From Brevundimonas sp. UBA7664 (GTDB lineage Bacteria; Pseudomonadota; Alphaproteobacteria; Caulobacterales; Caulobacteraceae), in assembly GCF_002483305.1 (NCBI RefSeq), contig NZ_DLHQ01000045.1, forward strand, positions 1 to 59,931: a stretch of DNA of 59,931 nt, in the 5' to 3' direction. The notes beneath the pieces are model-generated. The model had not been told where the DNA came from, did not search any database, and worked only from the letters and a program-made list of their open reading frames with translations. Positions 1 through 8,365 of the stretch are shown here, in pieces (positions within the stretch are counted from its first letter, which is position 1; each line of letters opens with the position of its first letter). The position numbers were made by a program, and so were the translations under genes.

Positions 1-69
1 CTGCGCTTCGCCATCCGTGAAGGTGGCCGCACCGTCGGCGCCGGCGTCGTGAGCAAGATCACCGAGTAA
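1..69 (+). CDS. tuf: Elongation factor Tu, C-terminal end (partial)
   Basis: The first 22 codons read LRFAIREGGRTVGAGVVSKI-TE and stop at TAA. This is the conserved C-terminal beta-barrel end of EF-Tu, the GTPase that delivers aminoacyl-tRNA to the ribosome. The gene enters from outside the window, so its start and most of the protein are missing. A strong intrinsic terminator follows 27 bases after the stop. The tuf, tRNA-Trp, secE, nusG, rplK, rplA order is the usual one in alphaproteobacteria, although two extra genes lie between tuf and the tRNA here. Confidence 0.95.
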   Translation: MRFAIREGGRTVGAGVVSKITE

Positions 70-375
70 TCGGTCGATACAGGTAAGCGTAACAGAGCGG
101 CCCCGGAGGAAACTCCGGGGCCGCTTCTGCGTCTGCCGTCCCCCTCTACGGGAAAAGGTGGGCCGCGGAGCGGCTCGGATGGGGGCTCTGTCCGCATCAT
201 GAATGGCGAGAAGGCGCGCGCCCGCTGCCAGCCCCCATCCGGCAGGCGAGGCCTTCCTGATCGCCGGATGGGTGGTGCAGGGCGGTTAACGCCGCGCCCG
301 GTTGGGGCATCCCCTTGCATGCAACCGGAAACGGGTCCCTACGTTCGGATCAGGAACGTTAGGAATTTGGTAACC
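70..375. repeat. Intergenic stretch with an inverted repeat
   Basis: Apart from the tuf terminator, I see no convincing gene between tuf and the small lipoprotein gene. The stretch contains an exact 11-bp inverted repeat: CGGATGGGGGC at 176-186 and GCCCCCATCCG at 231-241. This looks like a degenerate intergenic palindromic element of the kind also seen at 3066-3209. An open frame from 199 merely runs into the lipoprotein gene in the same frame and has no ribosome-binding site or family signature of its own. Confidence 0.45.
97..128 (+). terminator. Intrinsic terminator of tuf
   Basis: A perfect 12-bp stem (97-108 with 113-124, arm GCGGCCCCGGAG) is closed by a GAAA tetraloop and followed by TTCT. 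It lies just downstream of the tuf stop codon. Confidence 0.85.
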
Positions 376-504
376 ATGCGACGCGCGCTTCGGATCGGCC
401 TGTTCATCGGCACCCTGATCGGCATGTCGGCGTGCGCCACGGCGCCCGACGACGGGACCTCGCGCGGCGCCTATGGCTCCATCGACGCGGGGCAGAGGCG
501 CTAG
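376..504 (+). CDS. Small putative lipoprotein (42 aa)
   Basis: The frame opens at ATG 376 as MRRALRIGLFIGTLIGMSAC and ends after 42 codons. Two basic residues, a hydrophobic stretch and the lipobox-like GMSAC followed by ATAP fit a type II signal peptide with Cys20 as the lipidated residue. The mature peptide would be only about 23 residues, with no recognisable domain. The upstream in-frame start at 199 would bury the signal peptide, so I prefer 376. It precedes the CorC-like gene by about 90 bases in the same direction. Tiny lipoproteins of this type are common in alphaproteobacteria; the function is unknown. Expression is not proven by the sequence. Confidence 0.5.
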   Translation: MRRALRIGLFIGTLIGMSACATAPDDGTSRGAYGSIDAGQRR

Positions 505-596
505 ACGAAGGAAACCGTGGCGGAGCGCCGCAAGGCGCCCTATCATCACGCCCGCGGACGCCGACTGTCGCGCCGCGCCGGTCCTGCTTCCCCTAG

Positions 597-1931
597 ATGT
601 TAGCCATCGCCATCGTCGTCGTTCTGGCCCTCGTGGTGCTCAACGGCCTGTTCGCCATGACCGAGTTGGCGGTCGTATCGTCCCGAAAATCCAAACTGCA
701 GAGCCGGGCCGAGCGCGGCGACCGCGGCGCCCGGGCGGCGCTGAAGCTGGCCGAGGACCCGACTCATTTCCTGTCGGCGGTCCAGGTAGGCATCACCCTG
801 ATCGGCATCGCCGCCGGCGCCTACGGCCAGGCCGCGATCGCAAGCGAGCTGAATCTCATCCTCGAGCGCGTCGTCCCGACGCTGGCCGCCTATACCGAAG
901 TCTTCTCCACCGTCCTGGTCATCATCTTCATCACCTATGTGTCGGTGATCGTCGGCGAACTTGTGCCCAAGCGACTGGCGCTGATCTTCCCGGAAACGAT
1001 CGCCTCCAAGATGGCGGCGCCGATCTCGACGGTGGCCGTCGTGCTGAAGCCGTTCGTGGTGGTGCTGACCGCCTCGACCTCGGCCATCCTCAAGCTGATG
1101 AACGTCAAGGACCGCGACGGCTCCGACGTGACCCAGGAAGAGGTCGAGACCATGATCGCCGAGGGTACGGCGTCCGGTCTGATCGAGCCCGAGGAGCAGG
1201 AGATGATCGAGGAGATCCTGCGTCTCGGCGACCGGCCCATCCGCGTGGCCATGACGCCCCGCCACGAGGTCTTCTGGATCGCCCTGGACGACACCGAGGA
1301 GACGCTGCGCAACGAGGTCCGCACCTGTCCGTATTCGCGCATCGTGGTGGCGCGGGAGAACGACGTCGATAATCCGCTGGGCGTGGTCCACAAGAAGGAC
1401 CTGCTCGACAGCCTGCTCGACAACGGCGAGTTCAATGTCGAGAAATATGTCCAGACGCCCGCCTTCATCCCGCAGTCGACCTCGGTGCTGAAGGCGCTGG
1501 GAATCATGAAGGCGTCCCGCGTCCACATGGCCTTCCTGGTCGACGAGTTCGGGGCCTTCGAGGGCGTGGTCACGGCCACCGACCTGCTGGAGATGATCGC
1601 CGGCGATTTCGACGAGGGTCACGACGACACGGACGTCAACGTGCGCCAGCGCGAGGACGGCAGCTGGCTGGTCGACGGCCAGACCGACATCGACGAACTG
1701 GCGGACGCCCTGGGCGAGGATTTCGGCGAGGCCGAGGGCTTCCACACCATCGCCGGCCTGGTCCTGCACCAGCTGTCGCGCGTCCCGAACGAGGGCGAAA
1801 TCCTGCAGCTGGGCCGGTTCGAGGTCGAGATCATCGACATGGACGACCGCCGTATCGACAAGCTGTTGTTCAAACAGGTGGTCAAGCCTGAGGACGAGGC
1901 CCGGGCCGTGGCCGAACAGTACGAGGATTAG
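597..1931 (+). CDS. CorC/HlyC-family transporter-like protein (CNNM + CBS domains)
   Basis: This 444-residue protein has the TlyC/CorC-type architecture. An N-terminal CNNM/DUF21 membrane domain (about residues 1-190) starts directly with the hydrophobic helix MLAIAIVVVLALVVLNGLFA. A CBS pair follows (about 210-330), and a C-terminal CorC_HlyC domain (about 350-430) contains the DGQTDIDELADALGEDF region. Relatives are implicated in magnesium or cobalt efflux; the old 'hemolysin' label is not supported functionally. ATG 597 puts the first membrane helix at the very N terminus, as in the family. It sits between tuf and tRNA-Trp, a position often free of such a gene in relatives. The family call is firm; the transported ion is inference. 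Confidence 0.92.
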   Translation: MLAIAIVVVLALVVLNGLFAMTELAVVSSRKSKLQSRAERGDRGARAALKLAEDPTHFLSAVQVGITLIGIAAGAYGQAAIASELNLILERVVPTLAAYTEVFSTVLVIIFITYVSVIVGELVPKRLALIFPETIASKMAAPISTVAVVLKPFVVVLTASTSAILKLMNVKDRDGSDVTQEEVETMIAEGTASGLIEPEEQEMIEEILRLGDRPIRVAMTPRHEVFWIALDDTEETLRNEVRTCPYSRIVVARENDVDNPLGVVHKKDLLDSLLDNGEFNVEKYVQTPAFIPQSTSVLKALGIMKASRVHMAFLVDEFGAFEGVVTATDLLEMIAGDFDEGHDDTDVNVRQREDGSWLVDGQTDIDELADALGEDFGEAEGFHTIAGLVLHQLSRVPNEGEILQLGRFEVEIIDMDDRRIDKLLFKQVVKPEDEARAVAEQYED

Positions 1932-2042
1932 GGCCCAAGCCGCTTGAAAACCCCGGCGCGGTGGGGCATACGCCCCGGTCTGGCGGAGGCGAACGCGCCT
2001 GGGGGGCGACCCTCCGGCGCGTTATAGTTTTGTCCGGACGCT

Positions 2043-2118
2043 AGGAGTGTAGCTCAGCTGGTAGAGCATCGGTCTCCAAAACCGAGGGTCGTGGGTTCGA
2101 GTCCCTCCACTCCTGCCA
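2043..2118 (+). tRNA. tRNA-Trp (anticodon CCA)
   Basis: A full cloverleaf is visible. The acceptor arm AGGAGTG (2043-2049) pairs with CACTCCT (2108-2114), the D-arm contains AGCTCAGCTGGTAGAGC, the anticodon CCA is at 2076-2078, and the T-arm contains GGTTCGAGTCC. The 3' CCA is encoded (2116-2118). It lies 65 bases upstream of secE in the same direction, the standard alphaproteobacterial arrangement, and is probably cotranscribed and processed from that transcript. Confidence 0.97.
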
Positions 2119-2182
2119 CTTTCCACTGACGGCGCGGGTCCCCATCTGCACCGTCAGCAAGTTGAAACGAGATCTCAAGACC

Positions 2183-2473
2183 ATGGCCAAGGCCAAGAGC
2201 CCCTCGGGGCGCCGCACACAGCCCGCCCAGCCGGTGATCGCCGGCAACGCCGTGGCGGCCGAAGCGACCGCGCCCAAGAAGCGCACCTCGATTCCCCAGT
2301 TCGCCAGCCAGGTGCGCGCCGAGCTGCGCAAGGTGGTGTGGCCGAGCCGCAAGGAGACCTGGATCACCTCGGTGATGGTGCTGATCATGGTGCTGATCGC
2401 CGCGATCTTCTTCTGGATCGTCGACTGGGCCCTCGCCAAGATCTCGCTCCTCATCCTCGCCATCGGCCAATAA
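2183..2473 (+). CDS. secE: Preprotein translocase subunit SecE
   Basis: SecE is the small clamp subunit of the SecYEG channel in the inner membrane. The 96-residue product has a basic N-terminal extension, the conserved amphipathic segment QVRAELRKVVWPSRKETW, and one transmembrane helix near the C terminus (about residues 65-88). The invariant 'KVVWPSRKE' stretch identifies it. I chose ATG 2183 (MAKAKSPSG) over a TTG at 2162 because it gives the normal family length. The nusG start follows 12 bases after the stop with a clear AAGGAG, so the two are cotranscribed. Identity is secure. Confidence 0.96.
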   Translation: MAKAKSPSGRRTQPAQPVIAGNAVAAEATAPKKRTSIPQFASQVRAELRKVVWPSRKETWITSVMVLIMVLIAAIFFWIVDWALAKISLLILAIGQ

Positions 2474-2485
2474 GGAGACGCGCAC

Positions 2486-3061
2486 ATGACTGATGCCGCG
2501 CCCAAGCCCGCCGCCAATCCCCGGCACAAGTGGTACATCGTCCACGCCTATTCGAATTTCGAGAAGAAGGTCGCCCAGCACCTGACCGATCAGGCGCGCC
2601 AGCAGGGCCTCGAGGACTGTTTCTCCGAGATCCTGGTGCCGACCGAGGACGTCGTTGAAATCCGCCGCGGCCGGAAGGTGAACTCCGAGCGCAAATTCTT
2701 CCCCGGCTATGTGCTGGTGAAGATGGAGATGACCGACGACGCCTATCACCTGGTCAAGAACACGCCGAAGGTCACCGGCTTCCTCGGCGCCGCGGGCGGC
2801 ACCAAGCCGCTGCCGGTCTCCGAGAAGGAAGTCCAGAACATCATCGGTCAGGTGGAGGAGGGCGTCGAACGTCCGAAGCCCACCATCCGCTTCGACATCG
2901 GCGAGACCGTCAAGGTCATCGACGGACCCTTCGCCAGCTTCGAGGGTCAGGTCGAGAGCGTCGACGAGGACAACGCCCGCCTGCGCGTGGCCGTGTCCAT
3001 CTTCGGCCGCCCGACCCCGGTCGATCTGGAATACAATCAGGTCGAGAAGAACGCGGGCTGA
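2486..3061 (+). CDS. nusG: Transcription termination/antitermination protein NusG
   Basis: NusG binds the clamp of RNA polymerase, increases elongation rate, and links polymerase to Rho or to ribosomal protein S10. The 191-residue product starts with a variable stretch and then WYIVHAYSNFEKKVAQHL, the start of the NGN domain. The motif FFPGYVLVKMEM follows. A KOW domain near residues 138-190 contains GPFASFEGQVESVDEDNARLR. The start at 2486 has AAGGAG 10 bases upstream, directly after secE. The length is normal for the family. It belongs to the secE-nusG transcription unit upstream of rplK. Confidence 0.97.
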   Translation: MTDAAPKPAANPRHKWYIVHAYSNFEKKVAQHLTDQARQQGLEDCFSEILVPTEDVVEIRRGRKVNSERKFFPGYVLVKMEMTDDAYHLVKNTPKVTGFLGAAGGTKPLPVSEKEVQNIIGQVEEGVERPKPTIRFDIGETVKVIDGPFASFEGQVESVDEDNARLRVAVSIFGRPTPVDLEYNQVEKNAG

Positions 3062-3065
3062 TCCT

Positions 3066-3209
3066 TCTCCCTCCCCCGAAGTGGGGAGGGTGGTCGCGCA
3101 GCGACCGGGTGGGGAACGCCAGTTCTGCACGGACGGCGCCCGGCTTCGCAATTCCCCACCCGGGCTCGGCTCCGCCTCGCCGTCCCTCCCCATGAAGGGG
3201 AGGGAGAGC
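3066..3209. repeat. Intergenic imperfect inverted repeat between nusG and rplK
   Basis: Two GC-rich arms face each other, one from about 3066 to 3115 and the other from about 3151 to 3209. The outer parts carry CTCCC/GGGAG blocks (CCCTCCCC, GGGGAGGG) and the inner parts carry GGTGGGGAA and TTCCCCACC. It could fold into one long hairpin at the 3' end of the nusG transcript. It resembles intergenic palindromic elements that recur in Caulobacterales genomes, but only this complete copy is clear in the window. Confidence 0.6.
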
Positions 3210-3282
3210 GCGTTGCTTCGTCCCGCCGCTTCTGCTACACGCGCGCCTCGCTCTTAAGGGCGGTGCGGGTTCGCCCGCATAA

Positions 3283-3315
3283 ATCCGTGGGAGGCAGCCA
3301 TGCCAGACCACGGCT
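3283..3315 (+). promoter_or_regulatory. Candidate L1 autoregulatory mRNA hairpin before rplK
   Basis: CCGTGG (3285-3290) pairs with CCACGG (3308-3313). The 5' side reads CCGTGGGAGGC, which matches the GGUGGGAGGC segment of the L1-binding region of 23S rRNA. In E. coli, L1 represses the rplK-rplA mRNA by binding an rRNA-like element near the rplK start. A separate UUCG-capped hairpin (3264-3269 with 3274-3279) lies just upstream. The hairpin is seen directly; L1 binding is inferred from resemblance and location. Confidence 0.5.
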
Positions 3316-3358
3316 CACCGGTCCCGATTGAGTTCGGGGCCACAGTCAGGAGAGACCA

Positions 3359-3790
3359 ATGGCCAAGAAGATTCTGGGCTATATCAAACTGCAGGTGCCG
3401 GCCGGCAACGCCACGCCGTCACCCCCGATCGGGCCCGCCCTCGGTCAACGCGGCGTCAACATCATGGGCTTCGTCAAGGAGTTCAACGCCCGCACCGAGA
3501 AGGAAGTCAAAGGCACGCCCCTGCCGACCGTGATCACGGTCTACCAGGACAAGAGCTTCACCTTCGTCACCAAGACCCCGCCCGCGACCCACTACATCAA
3601 GCAGGCCGCCGGGATCACCTCGGGCTCGAAAATGACCGGCCGTGAAGTGGCCGGCAAGATCAAGCGCAGCCAGCTGCGTGAGATCGCCGAGAAGAAGATG
3701 AAGGATCTGAACGCGAACGACCTGGACGCCGCGACCAAGATCATCGAAGGCTCGGCTCGCGCCATGGGCCTCAACGTCGTGGAGGGCTAA
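3359..3790 (+). CDS. rplK: 50S ribosomal protein L11
   Basis: L11 sits at the GTPase-associated centre of the large ribosomal subunit, bound to 23S rRNA helices 43-44. The 143-residue product starts MAKKILGYIKLQVPAGNATP and continues PSPPIGPALGQRGVNIMGFVKEFN, the hallmark proline-rich N-terminal domain. The C-terminal RNA-binding domain ends with AMGLNVVEG. The start at 3359 has AGGAGAG upstream. rplA follows after 4 bases, forming the classical L11-L1 operon. Length and sequence are normal. Confidence 0.98.
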   Translation: MAKKILGYIKLQVPAGNATPSPPIGPALGQRGVNIMGFVKEFNARTEKEVKGTPLPTVITVYQDKSFTFVTKTPPATHYIKQAAGITSGSKMTGREVAGKIKRSQLREIAEKKMKDLNANDLDAATKIIEGSARAMGLNVVEG

Positions 3791-3794
3791 GCAC

Positions 3795-4484
<690 letters not shown>

Positions 4485-4508
4485 TCGACCTGAGAGACTG
4501 AATGGAAG

Positions 4509-4540
4509 GGGCGGCGGCCGCAGGGTCGTCGCCCTTTTTC
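4509..4540 (+). terminator. Intrinsic terminator of the rplK-rplA operon
   Basis: GGGCGGCG (4509-4516) pairs with CGTCGCCC (4527-4534), with one G-U pair, and is followed by TTTTT at 4535-4539. It lies 25 bases after the rplA stop. Confidence 0.85.
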
Positions 4541-4616
4541 ATGCGGGCGTTGCATCGTGACGCTTGTGCGCGCGGCCAAGGCGAACGAGGGTAGGCTGAC
4601 CGGGGGAGGTGGAGCC

Positions 4617-5120
4617 TTGCGTATCGTCATCTTGCTGGCAGCCAGTCTGTGGCTGTCCGTCGCCTCGCCGTTGGCGGCCCAGGAGGCGTCGGCCCCTGAC
4701 GCCCGCCGTCTGGCGCTGGCCGATCAGTATCTGGACCTGACCATGGGCGCCGGGATGCGCAAATTCATGGCCGGCTACTATGAGGATTTCTACGCCGAGG
4801 CGGGAATGCCGCCGGACCAGCGGGACTGGTGGACCCTGAACATGACCAGCGCCATGGACCGGGCCCTGGTCGCCTTGTCGGCCGAGCTCCGCGAGGATGT
4901 GGCGGAAATCTACGCCGCCGAGGAGCTCCAGGCCCTGATCGACCTGTACCGGTCGCCGATCGGACGGTCGATCGCGGAGAAGGACCTCCAGATGTCGATC
5001 CGTATGCAGGAGGCGATGGCGCCGCATATGGTGACGCTGACGACGGATCTGCTGACCAAATACTGCCAGCAGTTCGACTGTGAGGCGCTCGCGGACGAGG
5101 CGGCGAAGTCCGGGCAGTGA
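4617..5120 (+). CDS. DUF2059 domain-containing exported protein
   Basis: I place the start at TTG 4617, preceded by GGGGGAGGTGG at a good distance. This gives MRIVILLAASLWLSVASPLA-AQEASA, a typical Sec signal peptide cleaved near AAQ. An upstream ATG at 4557 would bury that signal. The mature part contains the pattern typical of DUF2059, a helical domain, including EIYAAEELQALIDLYRSPIGRSIAEKD. The role of the domain is not established. The gene stands alone between the ribosomal operon terminator and the Nudix gene. Family call fairly sure, function unknown. Confidence 0.8.
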   Translation: MRIVILLAASLWLSVASPLAAQEASAPDARRLALADQYLDLTMGAGMRKFMAGYYEDFYAEAGMPPDQRDWWTLNMTSAMDRALVALSAELREDVAEIYAAEELQALIDLYRSPIGRSIAEKDLQMSIRMQEAMAPHMVTLTTDLLTKYCQQFDCEALADEAAKSGQ

Positions 5121-5223
5121 TCGCGACCCGCGCGCCGGCTGGCTCTTGCAGAGAATCGTCAGACAACTGACGGAGTGAGTTGCGCCGGCCCGCGGCGCGT
5201 CGCGCCCGGAGTCCGCCTGACCG

Positions 5224-5658
5224 ATGACCGCCCCGTCGATCCGCACCGAGCCGGCCGAGCGGCGTCAGGTCGCGGCCCTGCCGTGGCGGCGGGGGGCGAA
5301 GGGGCTTGAGATCCTGCTGGTCACCTCGCGCGAGACCCGGCGGTGGGTCACGCCCAAGGGCGGCCGGATGGCGGGGCGGACCGACGCCTGGTCGGCCGCC
5401 CAGGAGGCGCTGGAGGAAGCGGGCGTCGAAGGGGTGGTGAGCGAGGCGCCGATCGGGACCTTCCGCTATCTGAAGGTGCTGAAACGCCGTGCGCCGCGCT
5501 GGTGCGTGGTGGCGGTCCATGCCCTTGAGGTGCGGGTCGAACATCCGGTCTGGCAGGAGCAGGCCGAGCGGGAGCGCGTCTGGGTCAGCCGGGACGAGGC
5601 GGTCCGGCGGGTCGATGAGCCCGACCTCAAGGCGCTGATCGGCGCCTTCGAGCCCTAG
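5224..5658 (+). CDS. Nudix hydrolase with a degenerate Nudix box
   Basis: The 144-residue protein has the fold and length of small Nudix hydrolases, which cleave nucleoside diphosphates linked to another moiety. The box region reads KGGRMAGRTDAWSAAQEALE-EAGVEG. Against GX5EX7REUXEEXGU, the first Glu is Arg and the Arg of 'RE' is Gln, while QE..EEAGV is kept. The phrase WVTPKGGR resembles DIPP-type family members. Altered box residues may mean a changed metal site or non-catalytic role. The stop codon overlaps that of the convergent DUF1203 gene by four bases. Confidence 0.82.
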   Translation: MTAPSIRTEPAERRQVAALPWRRGAKGLEILLVTSRETRRWVTPKGGRMAGRTDAWSAAQEALEEAGVEGVVSEAPIGTFRYLKVLKRRAPRWCVVAVHALEVRVEHPVWQEQAERERVWVSRDEAVRRVDEPDLKALIGAFEP

Positions 5659-6125
5659 GTCCTGACCGCCCGGGCCAGATAGCAGCCGCGCGGGGCGAAA
5701 TGGATGTGGACCTGGTCCGTGGCCGGATGGTCGAACCAGGTCGCCAGCCGGTCATCCAGGGTCCGGCCGTCGATGACCTCGCCCTCGATCATCATGTTGC
5801 GGGCGTCATAGACGCGCAGCGACAAGGGGCGTTTGGCCAGCATCTCCGGCGCGGGGCCTTCCATGGCGCCGGCCTCGGCGGCGGCCTCGCGCACGAAAAT
5901 CGGCCCCGAGGCGCGATAGGGCGAGCCGGGATCGGTCAGATGGGCATGGTTGACCAGCACCAGCCGCTCGCCGGCGTCCGCGTCACGCAGGCTGACGCGG
6001 CAGGGGGCGCGGCCCGGCTGGTCGGCGACCCAGCGGCGGGCGCCGACGGCGGCGAGCTCACGGTCGGACATGGAAAAGAACCGGGTGAACGGGGCCAGCG
6101 GCAGGGCTTCGATACGGTAGGTCAT
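5655..6125 (-). CDS. DUF1203 domain-containing protein
   Basis: This 156-residue cytoplasmic protein matches the DUF1203 pattern: an N-terminal 'Y-R-I-x-x-L' start, a central RVSLRDADAGERLVLVNHAHL segment, GSPYRASGPIFVREAA, and a C-terminal TDQVHIHFAPRGCYLARA. The reaction or role is unknown. The gene is transcribed towards the Nudix gene and shares four bases with it across the stop codons. Its 5' end lies about 100 bases from the oppositely directed pepF start, so the two share a short divergent promoter region. No signal peptide or membrane helix is visible. Confidence 0.8.
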   Translation of the reverse strand: MTYRIEALPLAPFTRFFSMSDRELAAVGARRWVADQPGRAPCRVSLRDADAGERLVLVNHAHLTDPGSPYRASGPIFVREAAAEAGAMEGPAPEMLAKRPLSLRVYDARNMMIEGEVIDGRTLDDRLATWFDHPATDQVHIHFAPRGCYLARAVRT

Positions 6126-6223
6126 GGGGGTCTCCTTCGGTCGCGAAGGTGTGACGATCGGCGCGCGGCGTCTGGCGGCTTCCGGAGGTTGCGCCGGGAC
6201 GCTCGGGACCCCACAACAGGGGC

Positions 6224-8026
6224 ATGAACGCCCCCTTCAAGACCCCCGCCGATCCTCTGGACGCCCCGCTGTGGGACCTGTCCGACCTCTACGCCTCGCG
6301 CGAGGACGCCCGCATCGAGGCCGATCTGGCGCGGGCGCGGGCCCTGGTCGCCGAGCTCAACGCCCTGCAGGGCAAGCTGGTCGAGGCGCGCAGCGAGGCG
6401 CCGCTGCTGGGAGAACGGCTGGACCGGGCGGTTGCGCTATACGAGCAGGCCTCGGACGTTCTGGGCGGACTGGGGGCCTATGCCTTCCTTGCAGCCTCGA
6501 CCGATCGCAATGACGCCGGGGCGCAGGGGTTCGAGGCGACGGTGCGCGAGAAGATGACGGCGATCGCCACCCCGACGGTCTGGGTGACGCTGGAAATCAA
6601 CCAGCTGGAGGAAGGCGAGGTCGAGGCGGCGCTGACCGCCTGGCCGACGGCGGCGCGCTGGCGGCCGTGGCTGCGCCGGGTGCGGGCGATGAAGCCGCAC
6701 GAACTGTCGAACGAATTGGAGACCTTCCTCGCCGAGCGCGGCCCCATCAACGCCCAGTGGCCGCGCCTGTTCGACGAGACGCTGGCGGCGATGAAGGCGA
6801 AGGCGGGCAAGGACGAGCTGACCCTGGCCGAGGCGCTGAACCGGTTGTCGGACCCCAAGGCGGCGCGGCGCAAGGCGGCGGCGGAGGGGCTGAACGAGGC
6901 GCTGGCCGCCCGGAGCCAGACCATGGCCCTGGTCCTGAACACGGTCACCGCCGACAAGGCGCTGGAGGACAAATGGCGGGGCTTCAAACGGCCCGCCGAC
7001 GCGCGGCACCTGTCCAATGAGGTCGACGGCGAGTCGGTCGACGCCATGGCCGAGGCGGTGGCGGCGGCCTATCCGAAACTGTCGCACCGCTATTATGCGC
7101 TCAAGGCGAAGGCCATGGGCAAGGCGAAGCTGGACCAGTGGGACCGCAACGCCCCGATCGAGACGACGGCGCCGCGCGGCTATGACTGGGCGGCGGGCAA
7201 ACAGCTGGTGCTGGAGAGTTTCGCCGACCTGGGGCCCGAGTTCGCCGACCGCGCCGGCGGCTTCTTCGACAGGCCGTGGATCGACGGCAAGGCTCGGCCC
7301 GGGAAACAGTCGGGGGCCTATGCCCATCCTGTGACCTCGGACCGGCATCCCTATGTGTTCCTCAACTGGATGGGCGAGCGGCGCGACGTGCTGACCCTGG
7401 CGCATGAGCTGGGCCATGGCGTGCACCAGACGCTGGCGGCGGGGCAGGGGTCCCTGCTGGCCGACACGCCCCTGACCCTGGCCGAAACCGCCTCGATCTT
7501 CGCCGAGGGGCTGACCTTCGACCGGCTGCTGGCCACGGCGCCGAAGGCCGAGCAGCGCGGCCTGCTGGCGGGGCGGATCGAGGACGGACTGAACACCGTG
7601 GTGCGCCAGATCGCCTTCCACCGGTTCGAGACGCGGTTCCACGACGAGCGGGCGGCGGGCGAGGTGTCGGTCGGGCGGATCGGCGAGCTCTGGATGGAGG
7701 AGATGGGGGCCGCGCTGGGCCCCGCGATCACCCTCAACCCCGGCTATGAGCACTGGTGGAGCTACGTCAGCCATTTCGTCCACTCGCCCTTCTACGTCTA
7801 CGCCTATGCCTTCGGGGACCTGCTGGTGGCGGCGCTGATGGAGACCCGGGCGAAGGACCCGGCCGGGTTCACCCCGCTGTACCGCGCGCTGCTCGCGGGC
7901 GGCGGATCGCGCGGCTACGTCGAGGCCCTGGCGCCGTTCGGCCTGAACCCGCGCGACCCGGCCTTCTGGAGCATCGGCTGCCGGCGGCTGGAACGACTGA
8001 TCGATCAGTTCGAGGCGGTGGCTTGA
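6224..8026 (+). CDS. pepF: M3 family oligoendopeptidase F
   Basis: A 600-residue zinc metallopeptidase of the M3 (thimet/PepF) family that degrades oligopeptides in the cytoplasm. The zinc motif is visible as LAHELGHGVHQ, with His394, Glu395 and His398; the third ligand should be in the downstream ETASIFAEGLTF segment. An N-terminal helical oligopeptidase_F region precedes the catalytic domain. The C-terminal part contains NPGYEHWWSYVSHFVHSPFYVYAYAFGDLL, typical of the family. ATG 6224 has GGGG closely upstream. The length is normal. The downstream brnTA pair begins 40 bases after the stop. Confidence 0.93.
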   Translation: MNAPFKTPADPLDAPLWDLSDLYASREDARIEADLARARALVAELNALQGKLVEARSEAPLLGERLDRAVALYEQASDVLGGLGAYAFLAASTDRNDAGAQGFEATVREKMTAIATPTVWVTLEINQLEEGEVEAALTAWPTAARWRPWLRRVRAMKPHELSNELETFLAERGPINAQWPRLFDETLAAMKAKAGKDELTLAEALNRLSDPKAARRKAAAEGLNEALAARSQTMALVLNTVTADKALEDKWRGFKRPADARHLSNEVDGESVDAMAEAVAAAYPKLSHRYYALKAKAMGKAKLDQWDRNAPIETTAPRGYDWAAGKQLVLESFADLGPEFADRAGGFFDRPWIDGKARPGKQSGAYAHPVTSDRHPYVFLNWMGERRDVLTLAHELGHGVHQTLAAGQGSLLADTPLTLAETASIFAEGLTFDRLLATAPKAEQRGLLAGRIEDGLNTVVRQIAFHRFETRFHDERAAGEVSVGRIGELWMEEMGAALGPAITLNPGYEHWWSYVSHFVHSPFYVYAYAFGDLLVAALMETRAKDPAGFTPLYRALLAGGGSRGYVEALAPFGLNPRDPAFWSIGCRRLERLIDQFEAVA

Positions 8027-8028
8027 AA

Positions 8029-8054
8029 ATGTAAGTACATTATTGTATGTACAT
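8029..8054 (+). promoter_or_regulatory. Candidate brnTA operator/promoter
   Basis: An unusually AT-rich stretch between pepF and brnT holds an imperfect inverted repeat (TGTAAGTACA facing TGTATGTACA), with GTACAT occurring twice. BrnA antitoxins are ribbon-helix-helix DNA-binding proteins that repress their own promoter, and short palindromes at this place are the expected target. TTGAAA at 8023-8028 is a possible -35 element. Binding is inference. Confidence 0.45.
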
Positions 8055-8065
8055 GGAAGGCGGCG

Positions 8066-8365
8066 ATGAAGTTTGACTGGGATGATGAGAAGGCTCGCAC
8101 CAACCTGATCAAGCACGGCGTCGCGTTTGATGTGGCGATCAGGGTTTTTGACGATCCGGCAGCGATCAGCGGCTTTGATCGGGTGGTCGATGGTGAGGAG
8201 CGGTGGAGAACAATCGGACGGATCGACTTCACCACCATATTTTTCGTCGGGCACACATGGCTCGATGAAGATGGCGAAGTCTACGTACGCGTAATCACTG
8301 CCCGAAAGGCGAACAGGCATGAAATCCAGGGATATGAAGCCGGCGACGAGGGATATCTCGGCTGA
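8066..8365 (+). CDS. brnT: BrnT family toxin
   Basis: The 99-residue product begins MKFDWDDEKARTNLIKHGVAF and contains TIGRIDFTTIFFVGHT and VYVRVITARKANRHEIQGYE. These are BrnT hallmarks: 'F.WD..K...N..KHGV.F' at the N terminus and 'RiIsARka...E...Y' near the C terminus. BrnT is a RelE-like ribonuclease toxin that is inactivated by BrnA. GGAAGG precedes the ATG. It overlaps brnA by 47 bases, giving the toxin-first order normal for this family. Base composition is clearly less GC-rich than neighbouring genes, consistent with horizontal acquisition. Confidence 0.92.
   Translation: MKFDWDDEKARTNLIKHGVAFDVAIRVFDDPAAISGFDRVVDGEERWRTIGRIDFTTIFFVGHTWLDEDGEVYVRVITARKANRHEIQGYEAGDEGYLG

Noticed and set aside
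3300..3533. Frame starting ATG 3300 with GGGAGG upstream
   Set aside because: It overlaps rplK out of frame, and the apparent ribosome-binding site is part of the rRNA-like hairpin; rplK has its own site at 3351.
5224..6125. Four-base overlap of convergent stop codons as a frameshift error
   Set aside because: Both the Nudix and the DUF1203 proteins end at normal family length, so the shared CTAG junction is simple tight packing.
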